From Pannonibacter tanglangensis (GTDB lineage Bacteria; Pseudomonadota; Alphaproteobacteria; Rhizobiales; Stappiaceae), in the NCBI RefSeq assembly GCF_009915685.1, contig NZ_JAABLP010000003.1: a stretch of 64,000 nucleotides of DNA; one strand, 5' to 3'. The number at the start of each line of letters is the position of its first letter. Position 1 is the stretch's first letter. Positions 1-8,203 of the stretch are shown here, in pieces. The notes under the pieces are model-generated. The model saw only the letters and a program-made list of their open reading frames with translations. It was not told where the DNA came from and did not search any database. Both the position numbers and the translations under genes were made by a program.

Positions 1-102
1 GACAACGGCGGCCAGATCACCTGCGGCGGCCTGCCGATCCGCCTGCATCTGCCGGCCTTTGCCCGTTTCGGCTGGCCCGATGGCGGCGCGGCGGAGGCCT
101 GA
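1..102 (+). CDS. C-terminal end of an unidentified protein (cut by window edge)
   Basis: The frame is open from base 1 and stops with TGA at 100-102, giving the last 33 residues of a protein whose start lies outside the window. The tail includes GGLPIRLHLPAFARFGWP. It is followed after 42 bases by the HD hydrolase gene on the same strand, so it may be the upstream member of that gene group. I do not recognise a family from this fragment. Confidence 0.55.
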   Translation, partial: DNGGQITCGGLPIRLHLPAFARFGWPDGGAAEA

Positions 103-144
103 CCAGCGCAGGACCGAACAAGGCCCCTATCCGAGAGCCCGAGC

Positions 145-807
145 ATGGCTGCCGATCGCCCCGACCTTCCCAAGCGCGCCTGGCAGCGCATGTTGTCCGG
201 GCGACGGCTCGACCTGCTGGATCCCTCGCCGCTGGACGTGGAACTCTCCGACATCGCGCACGGGCTCGCCCGCGTGGCGCGGTGGAACGGGCAGACGCAT
301 GGCGACCATGCCTTTTCCGTCGCGCAGCATTCGCTGGTCGTGGAGGACATCGCGCTGGCGATGAAGCCGGATCTGGCACCGCAGTGGCGGCTGGCGGTGC
401 TGCTGCATGATGCGCCCGAATATGTCATCGGCGACATGATCTCCCCGTTCAAGGCGGTGATGGGGGGCGACTACAAGCTGGTCGAGGGACGGCTTCAGGA
501 GGCGATCCACCTGCGGTTCGGGCTGCCGGCGAAAGTTCCGGACGCTGTCAAGAAACTGGCGAAAAAGGCGGATATCGTCTGCGCCTATTTCGAGGCGGTG
601 GAACTGGCCGGATTCGACGACGAGGAGGCCGCGCGGATCTTCGGCCGGCCGAAGGGCTTCGGCAGCGGCCCGGCCGAGGCGCCGCGCCTGGGGCTGAGAC
701 CGCAGCCGGCCGCAGAGGCCCAGGCAGCGTTCACGGCGCGGTTCGAGGCCATCGAAGCTCTGGTTTCGGCGGCGACTGCCAACAAAAAACGCGCCGGCGG
801 GCGATGA
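145..807 (+). CDS. HD-domain hydrolase, YfbR-like
   Basis: The product has 220 residues. It carries the HD phosphohydrolase fold signature: a His-rich segment THGDHAFSVAQH (residues 51-62) and the metal-binding His-Asp pair in LLHDAPEY (H88, D89). This arrangement matches the YfbR-like group, whose best known member is a 5'-deoxynucleotidase; activity on nucleotides is therefore an inference from family. The protein is soluble with an Ala-rich tail. The ATG at 145 follows the sequence GAGCCCGAGC, a modest ribosome site. It is first in a likely operon with the phosphatase-like gene and nadQ, separated by 78 and 22 bases. Confidence 0.8.
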   Translation: MAADRPDLPKRAWQRMLSGRRLDLLDPSPLDVELSDIAHGLARVARWNGQTHGDHAFSVAQHSLVVEDIALAMKPDLAPQWRLAVLLHDAPEYVIGDMISPFKAVMGGDYKLVEGRLQEAIHLRFGLPAKVPDAVKKLAKKADIVCAYFEAVELAGFDDEEAARIFGRPKGFGSGPAEAPRLGLRPQPAAEAQAAFTARFEAIEALVSAATANKKRAGGR

Positions 808-885
808 CCGCGCCGGACGAAGCAGCTAGGCTTGGCGCCGCGCGGCCGGGGGGCTGAGCAGCCGGCCGCCGGTGAGGGGGCCAGA

Positions 886-1407
886 ATGGAAAGCGTGACC
901 ATGTTGCATGTGTGTTCCCTGTCGCGGCTGAACGAGACGGTCGAGCGGACCGGGGCGACCCACATGGTCAGCCTGATCAACGCCGACACGGCCGTGCCCC
1001 GGCCCCCGCGCATCCTCCCCGAGCGGCACCTGTTCCTCGGCTTCAACGACATCGTGACGCCGGTGGAGGGCCTCGTGCCGCCCGGCGAGGCGCATGTGGC
1101 GGACCTGATCCGCTTCATCCGCAGCTGGGACCGCAGCGGCCCGCTGGTCATTCACTGCTGGGCCGGCATCAGCCGCTCGACGGCCGGCGCCTTCATCGCC
1201 GCCTGCACGCTCAACCCGGATGCGGACGAGGTCGCGCTGGCCTCCGAACTGCGCCGCCGGGCCCCCTCGGCCACCCCGAACGCGCGCCTGGTCGCCTTCG
1301 CCGACAAGATCCTCGGCCGGGACGGCCGCATGATCGACGGCGTGCGCGCCATTGGCCGCGGGGCGGATGCCTTCGAGGGCACGCCGTTTGAAATGCCGGT
1401 GGGCTGA
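886..1407 (+). CDS. tyrosine phosphatase-like protein
   Basis: The product has 173 residues and contains HCWAGISRST (residues 90-99), which fits the Cys-X5-Arg catalytic loop of protein tyrosine and dual-specificity phosphatases (C91, R97). The substrate is unknown. Two starts are plausible: ATG 886 after GAGGGGG, and ATG 901 after GGAAAG at a better spacing; the shorter form begins MLHVCSLSRL. I list the longer. It lies between the HD hydrolase and nadQ on the same strand, which suggests co-transcription. Nothing in the sequence links its activity to NAD control beyond this position. Confidence 0.8.
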   Translation: MESVTMLHVCSLSRLNETVERTGATHMVSLINADTAVPRPPRILPERHLFLGFNDIVTPVEGLVPPGEAHVADLIRFIRSWDRSGPLVIHCWAGISRSTAGAFIAACTLNPDADEVALASELRRRAPSATPNARLVAFADKILGRDGRMIDGVRAIGRGADAFEGTPFEMPVG

Positions 1408-1429
1408 GCATCGGAGAGAGAGACCGGAG

Positions 1430-2410
1430 ATGAGCGCGGGGCTTGCCAGCATCGAGATCGGCCTCAACGCGGTCATCGTGTCGGTGACGGCGGGTGTGCC
1501 GCAGGTCCTCGCGGTCGCGGGACGCCGGGCCGACGAGCCGGAAGGCCTGCCCTACGGTCCCTTCGATCCGCTGCATCACCGCACCTTCGAGATCGGCCTG
1601 CGCGCCTGGGTGGAGGAGCAGACGGCCCTCGGCATCGGCTATGTCGAGCAGCTTTACACCTTCGGCGACCGCGGCCGGCACATGACCGCAGGCGACACCA
1701 GCCCGCATGTGGTCTCGGTCGGATATCTCGCGCTCACCCGCCAGAGCGCCGACAGCGAGGACGTGCTGGCGCGGCATCACTCGTCCTGGCGCTCCTGGTA
1801 CGACTTCTTTCCCTGGGAGGACTGGCGCGCCGGACGCCCGGCCCTGCTGGACCGCGACCTCCTGCCCGCCCTGCGCGCCGCCATCGCCCGCTCCCCCGAC
1901 CGGCAGCCTGTCGGCGGACTGAAGCGGGAGGAGCGTATCCGTCTTGCCTTCGGCGAGGACGGGAGCGCCTGGGACGAGGAACGGGCGCTGGACCGCTATG
2001 AACTGCTCTACTCGGCCGGTCTGGTGGAGGAAGCCGTGCGCGACCGGCGACCGGAAGCGCTCTCCTGCCCGGACCTGCCGAAGTTCGGCCGGCCGATGCG
2101 CTTCGATCACCGGCGGGTGCTGGCCACCGCCCTGTCGCGGCTGCGCGGCAAGCTGAAGTACCGCCCGGTGGTGTTCGAGCTGATGCCCGACACATTCACG
2201 CTGACCGAGCTGCAGCAGACGGTGGAGGCGATCTTCGGCCGCCACCTGCACAAGCAGAACTTCCGCCGGCTGGTGGAAAACGCCGAGATGGTGGAGCCGA
2301 CCGGGGCGACCTCGACGGCGACCGGCGGACGGCCGGCGGCGCTGTTCCGCTTCCGCCGCGAGGTGCTGAAGGAACGCCCTGCCCCGGGCCTGCGCGTCGG
2401 CGGCCGCTGA
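1430..2410 (+). CDS. nadQ: NadQ-type regulator of NAD synthesis (degenerate Nudix plus winged helix)
   Basis: The product has 326 residues. The N-terminal half resembles a Nudix domain (FEIGLRAWVEEQTALGIGYV) but lacks the full catalytic Nudix box. The C-terminal part (about residues 215-310) has the look of the winged-helix half of NrtR-like regulators. This layout fits COG4111/NadQ, predicted by comparative genomics to regulate nadABC in alphaproteobacteria. The ATG at 1430 follows GGAGAG closely; the frame is open further upstream but that extension overlaps the phosphatase gene. The likely target, nadABC, lies at 22.6-26.4 kb behind a perfect palindrome. The family call is strong; the regulatory role is inferred. 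Confidence 0.75.
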   Translation: MSAGLASIEIGLNAVIVSVTAGVPQVLAVAGRRADEPEGLPYGPFDPLHHRTFEIGLRAWVEEQTALGIGYVEQLYTFGDRGRHMTAGDTSPHVVSVGYLALTRQSADSEDVLARHHSSWRSWYDFFPWEDWRAGRPALLDRDLLPALRAAIARSPDRQPVGGLKREERIRLAFGEDGSAWDEERALDRYELLYSAGLVEEAVRDRRPEALSCPDLPKFGRPMRFDHRRVLATALSRLRGKLKYRPVVFELMPDTFTLTELQQTVEAIFGRHLHKQNFRRLVENAEMVEPTGATSTATGGRPAALFRFRREVLKERPAPGLRVGGR

Positions 2411-2734
2411 CCATCCCGCCCACCACGATCCTGTCTGCCCCTGGATGGCCCCGGATGCCCGCTGGATGCCCCCGGTTTCTCCGGCGGCCGCGCAGACTGT
2501 CCCGCTGCAGGGGGATGGCCATTCCCGATTTGTGACAGATGCGGCTGCGGCGACGGCGGCCGCTTAACCCTGTTTTTCGCAAATCGCAAAACTCACGCAG
2601 CGGAATGCTTGCCTCGCCGCCGCATTAACGGAACCTCAAGGTTAAGACGGCACAGTCTTGTCCAGTCATGGGGGAAAGAGCCCCTTAACGGATCTGACCC
2701 GGTGTGCCCGGGACCTGGCGGAGTGGCGTCGCGT
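2411..2734. other. intergenic region with TTAA-rich words before the cell wall hydrolase gene
   Basis: About 320 bases separate nadQ from the most likely hydrolase start. The second half is less GC-rich and contains TTAACC at 2564-2569, TTAACGGAACCTCAA at 2625-2639 and another TTAA at 2642-2645. TTAA-N7-TCAA is one base away from the CtrA consensus TTAA-N7-TTAA. The reading frame of the hydrolase stays open back to an ATG at 2609, so part of this stretch could be coding if that start is used. Confidence 0.4.
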
Positions 2735-3979
2735 ATGTTTGGCCCCGTGTATCTTTGCGGAAAGCCGTTCCGGCCGCGCCGGCGCTACCGCCTGCGTCAT
2801 GCCCTGGCGCTGACCCCGCTGGCGCTGATCGCGCTGACGCAGCCGATTGCGGTGCAGGACGTCAGCCAGCTGATCGCCACCCAGGGCGGCACGCGGCCGA
2901 AGTGGATGGCCTCGATCGAGAATTCCGCCCCGCCGATGGCGATTGCCCCGACGCTGGTGCTGGCCCAGGCCGGCACACCGCAGCCGCCCCTGCCCGCCCA
3001 CGGCACCGACCCGGGCACGACCACGGCCGTGCAGGGCATCCAGAGCACGACCATCCGCGGCCTTGACGAGGTGGTGAAGGACGCGCTGCCCGACGAGGTG
3101 CCGGACGAGATCCGCATCAACCGCGAGCGCAAGGGCGACCGCTTCCTGTCGATGGCACCGGACCGGGCCATGCTCGACCAGGCCGCAGGCTCGGTCTATG
3201 CGCTGAGCAGCCTGCTGTCGAACGGCTCGCCGCAGTCGCTGCCGCGCGTTGCCTTCGTCAAGCCCGAGCCGCTGACCAAGGCGGAAACGACACAGCTTGC
3301 CGCCGCCAGCGCCGCCGCCGCCAAGTCCGGCCGCAAGCCGCGCGGGCAGGACGGCGAGCCGATGGACCTGCAGAAGATCATGATGGCGCGCAACGCGGCT
3401 GCCGCCAGCTTCTCGCTGGTGTCTGCCTATGCGCCGGAAACGGTGGAAGACACCCGCGACCCGTTCAACGCCCTGTTCGGCGCGCAATACGAAGAGGAAA
3501 TGCCGCCGCCGGAAGATCCGGAGAACCCGCACTGGTGGGCGCAGCGGCCGTTGCCGGCCTCGGTGCACGAGCCGAAGGAACTGCGCTGCCTGGCGGAGGC
3601 GATCTATTTCGAGGCGCGCGGCGAGATCGAGGAAGGCCAGGTGGCCGTCGGTCAGGTGGTGCTCAACCGGGTGAAGAACCCGGCCTATCCGGACACGATC
3701 TGCGAGGTGGTCTACCAGAACCGGCACAAGCGCAACCGCTGCCAGTTCTCCTTTGCCTGCGACACGATCCCCGACCGGGTGAGCGAGGGCGAAGCCTGGA
3801 CGCGGGCGCAGCGGCTGGCGCGCGAACTGGTGGCGGGCGAGCAGTATCTCAAGATGGTCGATGCCTCGACCCACTATCACGCGACCTACGTGCGGCCCCG
3901 CTGGGCCGGACAGATGTCCAAGCGCGGCAAGATCGGCCTGCACATCTTCTACAAGACCTATGCCGGGGCGTGGAACTGA
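2735..3979 (+). CDS. secreted cell wall hydrolase, SleB family
   Basis: The product has 414 residues. A basic N-terminus and a hydrophobic stretch (HALALTPLALIALTQPIAV, about residues 22-40) look like a signal peptide or membrane anchor. A long low-complexity middle is followed by a C-terminal SleB-type hydrolase domain (about 283-410) with LRCLAEAIYFEARGE, where E293 is the probable catalytic Glu, and a conserved NRC..SFACD segment. Such domains cut peptidoglycan, so the protein should act in the periplasm during wall remodelling. The start is uncertain: GTG 2723 and ATG 2609 are in frame. I prefer 2735 because the basic and hydrophobic signal region begins there. Confidence 0.8.
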   Translation: MFGPVYLCGKPFRPRRRYRLRHALALTPLALIALTQPIAVQDVSQLIATQGGTRPKWMASIENSAPPMAIAPTLVLAQAGTPQPPLPAHGTDPGTTTAVQGIQSTTIRGLDEVVKDALPDEVPDEIRINRERKGDRFLSMAPDRAMLDQAAGSVYALSSLLSNGSPQSLPRVAFVKPEPLTKAETTQLAAASAAAAKSGRKPRGQDGEPMDLQKIMMARNAAAASFSLVSAYAPETVEDTRDPFNALFGAQYEEEMPPPEDPENPHWWAQRPLPASVHEPKELRCLAEAIYFEARGEIEEGQVAVGQVVLNRVKNPAYPDTICEVVYQNRHKRNRCQFSFACDTIPDRVSEGEAWTRAQRLARELVAGEQYLKMVDASTHYHATYVRPRWAGQMSKRGKIGLHIFYKTYAGAWN

Positions 3980-4027
3980 CCGAGCTCAGATCTGTTGCGT
4001 CTTGAACACTCCAGCGTCCATGGCGCA

Positions 4028-4072
4028 GCCTCTCCGCTCCCCTCCCCACGAGGGGGAGGGGAGCGGAGAGGC
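4028..4072. terminator. perfect 20-bp inverted repeat between convergent genes
   Basis: The arms at 4028-4047 (GCCTCTCCGCTCCCCTCCCC) and 4053-4072 are perfect reverse complements around a 5-base loop ACGAG. It lies between the cell wall hydrolase (plus) and glyS (minus), so it can end transcription from both sides. There is no T-run. Related GGAGAGGCC-type palindromes occur near 41440 and 57680, so it may also be a copy of a dispersed intergenic repeat. Confidence 0.65.
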
Positions 4073-4094
4073 CTGAGCGCGGTTCAGGGCGGTG

Positions 4095-6191
4095 TCAGCC
4101 CGCGACGCGGGAGAAGTCGGCGACGAGGCCGGCGGTGTCGCGGATCTCGGCGAGCAGGCGCAGGCGGTTGAGGCGCAGGGCCGCGTCGTCGGCGTTGACG
4201 AGGATGTCGGCGAAGAAGGCATCGACCGGACCGCGCAGGGCGGCAAGCGCCTCCATGGCAGCCTCGAAGTTTTCCCCCTTCAGCGCTTCCGCCACACCGG
4301 CCCGGGCCGTGTCGATGGCGCTGGCGAGCGCGATCTCGGCCGGCTCGCGGAAGTGATCCGCCTGCGGGCGGCCGGAGACGGCGGTGCCGTCCTTCTTCTC
4401 TTCCGCGTTCAAAATGTTGACTGCGCGCTTGAAGCCGGCGAGCAAGTTCTTTCCATCCTCAGTAACGAGGAACCGAGTAAGCACCTCAATCCGATCGACA
4501 ATCTCGTAAATCGCATTGCCATGAGCGATAGAGAAGTCGTTCGAAATTGCGTCGAGCAAGTCGTGTCTGATCCCTGTGTCGCGCAGCTGAACACTCAAGC
4601 GATCTTCGAGGAAGAGACACACGCTGCTTGCAATTTGTCTTGCGGCCACTGGATCTGAAACGAAGTTCGAAGCCGCTGACGTCAAAACATGGAGAAGGTT
4701 CAGCTTCAGCCGAGCTTCGCGGTTTATGCGGATCACGCCGAGGGCGGCGCGGCGCAGGGCGAAGGGGTCCTTGGAGCCGGTCGGCTTCTCGTCGATGGCC
4801 CAGAAGCCGGCGAGCAGGTCGAGCTTGTCGGCGAGGGCGACGGCAATGGCCACCGGATCGGACGGCACCCGGTCGGACGGCCCTTGCGGACGGTAGTGGT
4901 CCTCGATGGCCGTGGAGACGGAGGCGTGTTCGCCCTGGTGGGTGGCGTAGTAGCGGCCCATCAGGCCCTGCAGCTCGGGGAACTCGCCGACCATGCCGGT
5001 GACGAGATCGGCCTTGGCCAGACGCGCGGCCCGGCGGGCAAGACCGGCATCGGCGCCAACGGCCGGCGCAAGCTCTGCCGCGAGAGCCTCAAGGCGCTTC
5101 ACGCGCTCGCCCTGCGAGCCGAGCTTCTCGTGGAAGACGATGCCGTCGAGCTTGGCAAGGTTGTCCTCCAGCTTCGTCTTCAGGTCGGTTTCCCAGAAGA
5201 AGCGGGCGTCGGACAGGCGGGCGCGGATGACCTTCTCGTTGCCGGCGATGATGGTGGCGCCGCCATCGGCCGCGATCAGGTTGGAGGTCAGCACGAAGCG
5301 GTTGGCAAGGCGGCCGGTGGCCGGATTGCGCAAGACGAAGCACTTCTGGTTGGCGCGGATGGTGAGGCGGATGCACTCGTCCGGGATGGTCAGGAACTCT
5401 TCCTCGAAGGTGCCGGTGAGCACGACCGGCCATTCGACGAGGCCGGCGACTTCTTCCAGCAGGCCCTCGTCCTCGACCAGCTCCAGCCCCAGCGCCATGG
5501 CCTGGTTGCGGGCGTCATGCAGGATGACGTCCTTGCGGCGGTCGGCGTCGAGGATGACCTTGTGCTTTTCCAGCTTCGGCATGTAGTCGTCGAAGCGGCG
5601 GACGGTGAAGTCCTCGTTGCCGTGGAAGCGGTGGCCCCGGGTGGTGTTGCCGGCGCGGATGCCATCGACCTCGAAGTCGATGATGTCCGGCTCTTCCGTT
5701 TCCGGACCGAAGGTGGCGATGATCGACTTGAGCGGACGCACCCAGCGCAGCGAGCCCGAGCCCCAGCGCATGGACTTCGGCCAGGGGAAGGTGCGGATGA
5801 TGCCCGGCATCACCTCGGCGATGATCTCCGGCGTCGGGCGGCCCGGCTTCTCGATGACGGCGATGTAGAAGTCGCCCTTCTTCGGATCGCTCTGGATGGT
5901 GGCCTCCTCCAGCGAGGCAAGGCCGGCGCCGCGCAGGAAGCCCTGGATCGCCTGGTCGGGCGAGCCGACGCGCGGGCCCTTCTTCTCTTCCCGGGTCGGG
6001 CTGGACGCCGCCGGCAGACCGGCAATGTGCAGCGCCAGACGACGCGGGGTGGAGAAGGACTTGGCCCCCTCATAGGTCAGACCGGCCTCCACCAGCGCGT
6101 TGGTCAGCAGGGTCCTGAGGTCCTCGCCTGCGCGCCGCTGCATGCGGGCGGGAATTTCCTCGCTGAACAGCTCAAGCAGGAGATCGGGCAT
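4095..6191 (-). CDS. glyS: glycine--tRNA ligase beta subunit
   Basis: The product has 698 residues, normal for GlyS. It starts MPDLLLELFSEEIPARMQ, the hallmark beta-subunit N-terminus, and ends in an anticodon-binding (DALR-like) region. With GlyQ it forms the alpha2-beta2 enzyme that charges tRNA-Gly in the cytoplasm. The partner glyQ lies 4.6 kb away on the same strand, with three genes in between. The stretch 4395-4720, encoding part of the C-terminal third, has only about 50% GC by hand count against roughly two thirds around it, yet the frame stays intact and the protein remains GlyS-like. This suggests a recombined segment rather than damage. Confidence 0.97.
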   Translation of the reverse strand: MPDLLLELFSEEIPARMQRRAGEDLRTLLTNALVEAGLTYEGAKSFSTPRRLALHIAGLPAASSPTREEKKGPRVGSPDQAIQGFLRGAGLASLEEATIQSDPKKGDFYIAVIEKPGRPTPEIIAEVMPGIIRTFPWPKSMRWGSGSLRWVRPLKSIIATFGPETEEPDIIDFEVDGIRAGNTTRGHRFHGNEDFTVRRFDDYMPKLEKHKVILDADRRKDVILHDARNQAMALGLELVEDEGLLEEVAGLVEWPVVLTGTFEEEFLTIPDECIRLTIRANQKCFVLRNPATGRLANRFVLTSNLIAADGGATIIAGNEKVIRARLSDARFFWETDLKTKLEDNLAKLDGIVFHEKLGSQGERVKRLEALAAELAPAVGADAGLARRAARLAKADLVTGMVGEFPELQGLMGRYYATHQGEHASVSTAIEDHYRPQGPSDRVPSDPVAIAVALADKLDLLAGFWAIDEKPTGSKDPFALRRAALGVIRINREARLKLNLLHVLTSAASNFVSDPVAARQIASSVCLFLEDRLSVQLRDTGIRHDLLDAISNDFSIAHGNAIYEIVDRIEVLTRFLVTEDGKNLLAGFKRAVNILNAEEKKDGTAVSGRPQADHFREPAEIALASAIDTARAGVAEALKGENFEAAMEALAALRGPVDAFFADILVNADDAALRLNRLRLLAEIRDTAGLVADFSRVAG

Positions 6192-6496
6192 CGTGGTGCA
6201 AAGCCTTCGCTAGAGAAAACGCGCCGCGCTGCCACAGGGGGGCGCAGGCGCCAGAAACCGGCGTTGTCCGTTACCAAGTCGAAGCCCCGTTGTCACCCCC
6301 TGCGTTGCCGCAGCCCGGTACGGCACCGGACCGGACGGCACCGGGGCAGAGGCAAGTAATCTGCGGTACGCTGCAGTGCACAGTTAATAAAATAGGCAGC
6401 GTGATTAAACCATCAGCAGAATGGCGGATAGAGCACTTCACGTTTTCGCAAGAAAAACCAGCTACCTTTGACGCAGATCGCAGCTTGTACGGTGTC
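6192..6496. other. divergent intergenic region glyS / GGDEF-EAL gene
   Basis: About 305 bases separate the glyS start from the start chosen for the c-di-GMP gene. The part from 6350 to 6490 is less GC-rich and presumably holds promoters for both directions. The GGDEF-EAL frame is open back to 6290, so a longer protein cannot be excluded. I see no clear operator or RNA element. Confidence 0.35.
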
Positions 6497-8119
6497 ATGC
6501 GCTTGAAGTCGTTGTGGTGGTTCGTGGTGGTGAAGAACAGGTCCCTGGCGGGTGCCCTTGTTCTGTGCTGCGTACCCGTCGTTCTCCTGACCGCCCTGGT
6601 GACGTTCTTCTGGCTGCTGCCGAAGCTCGCGGACATGCGGTTGCGCTCCGGCTCCGCGCTGTGGATCACGGATTCCCTTCTGGCCCTCGGTGCCGGCCTC
6701 CTTGCCGGCGGCATTTCGCTGGCGCTGTGGCGCATGCGGCGGCTGCGGGCGGAAGCCTCGCGGCAGGAGGCAGCGGCCGCCGACGCCCTCGCCCTCGCCC
6801 AGCATGACGCGCTGACCGGCCTGCCCAACCGGCGGCGGCTGGAACAGGCCTTTCCCAGCATGGTGCATCTGCTGGATCCGGGTCAGCACCGGGCCGTGAT
6901 GATGATGGACATGGACGGGTTCAAGCCCATCAACGATGTCTACGGCCACAGTTTCGGCGACGAGCTTTTGCGGGAATTCGCCGACCGGCTTGTCGAGACC
7001 GTCGGCGACGAGGGCCTTGTGGCCCGGCTCGGCGGCGACGAGTTCGCGATTGTCACGCCTGTCCTGGAGAACAAGGATGCAGCCACGGGCATAGCCCGGC
7101 GGCTGCTCAACCGCATTCAGGAGCCCTTCGTCGTCGGCGAGCGGCAGGTGAGCGTCTCCACCGGCATCGGCATCGCCGTCTTCCCGGACAACGGCTACTC
7201 CATCGTCGAGCTGCTGCGGCGGGCCGACGTGGCGCTCTACCGCGCCAAGACATCCGGCCGGGCAACCTTCCGCTTCTTCGAGGTGGCGATGGATGCGGCG
7301 ATCCTGCACCGCACGCTGCTGGAGCAGCGCCTGCGGGTGGCGATTTCCAGCAAGGCGATCGAACCACATTTCCAGCCGGTGCTCGACCTGAAGTCGCGCC
7401 GCGTGGTCGGCTTCGAGGCGCTGGCCCGGTGGACCGACCGGGATTTCGGCACCGTGCCGCCGTCGCAGTTCATCGCCATCGCGGAAGACTGCGGACTGAT
7501 GCCGGAGCTGACCGACCACCTGCTGCGCAGTGCCTGCGAGGCGGCCGCGACCTGGCCCAAGGACCAGTATCTGTCGTTCAACATCTCGCCCGTGCAGCTG
7601 CAGGACCGCATGCTGCCGCTGAAGGTGCTGACGATCCTGAACCAGACCGGCATGGACCCGCGCCGGCTGGAGCTGGAGATCACCGAAAACTCGCTGGTGC
7701 GTGACCCGAAGACGGCGAAGGAGATCCTCGACCAGCTGTCCTCCACCGGCATCCGCATTGCGCTCGACGACTTCGGCACGGGACATTCCAGCCTGCGCTA
7801 CCTGCGCGAGTTCCACATCGACACGCTGAAGATCGACCAGTCCTTCGTCGCCCGCATGTCCAGCGACGAGGAAAGCGCGGCCATCATCCGCGCCATTCTC
7901 GGCCTGTCGCGGGGGCTCGGCATCGAGACCGTGGCCGAAGGGATCGAGCAGCGCGACCAGATCGAGGCGCTGAACACGCAGGGCTGCCGCTTCGGCCAGG
8001 GCTTCCTGTTCTCGGCCGCCGTTCCCGCCTCGGACGTCAACCGCCTGATGCAGGCGCTCGGCGTCAGCGCCGCGAGCGGCGATGCGGGCGTGCCATCGCG
8101 TCAGGCCAGCCTGTCCTGA
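6497..8119 (+). CDS. membrane-bound GGDEF-EAL protein (c-di-GMP turnover)
   Basis: The product has 540 residues. Two hydrophobic segments (about 15-40 and 55-75) anchor it, followed by a GGDEF domain with LGGDEFAIV and an EAL domain with FEALARW, ITENSLV, DDFGTGHSSLRYL, KIDQSFV and VAEGIE. Both active-site sets look complete, so it could make and break c-di-GMP. The Asp of the inhibitory RxxD site before GGDEF is missing, so product inhibition by that route is unlikely. It is on the opposite strand to its neighbours and splits glyQ from glyS. A PilZ protein is encoded 7 kb away. The ATG at 6497 was chosen because the membrane segment follows directly; no strong ribosome site is seen. Confidence 0.9.
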   Translation: MRLKSLWWFVVVKNRSLAGALVLCCVPVVLLTALVTFFWLLPKLADMRLRSGSALWITDSLLALGAGLLAGGISLALWRMRRLRAEASRQEAAAADALALAQHDALTGLPNRRRLEQAFPSMVHLLDPGQHRAVMMMDMDGFKPINDVYGHSFGDELLREFADRLVETVGDEGLVARLGGDEFAIVTPVLENKDAATGIARRLLNRIQEPFVVGERQVSVSTGIGIAVFPDNGYSIVELLRRADVALYRAKTSGRATFRFFEVAMDAAILHRTLLEQRLRVAISSKAIEPHFQPVLDLKSRRVVGFEALARWTDRDFGTVPPSQFIAIAEDCGLMPELTDHLLRSACEAAATWPKDQYLSFNISPVQLQDRMLPLKVLTILNQTGMDPRRLELEITENSLVRDPKTAKEILDQLSSTGIRIALDDFGTGHSSLRYLREFHIDTLKIDQSFVARMSSDEESAAIIRAILGLSRGLGIETVAEGIEQRDQIEALNTQGCRFGQGFLFSAAVPASDVNRLMQALGVSAASGDAGVPSRQASLS

Positions 8120-8203
8120 GGTCCATCACGCCGGGTCATCGCGCCGCATCATCGGGGCCGGCGGCACGGGGTCAGGTCAAGATCACCGTCAGCGGGGCAC
8201 CGT

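Noticed and set aside
4395..4720. A frameshift or foreign gene inside glyS
   Set aside because: The glyS frame is continuous and the residues encoded by the patch (for example DGKNLLAGFKRAVNIL) are GlyS-like; only the base composition is odd.
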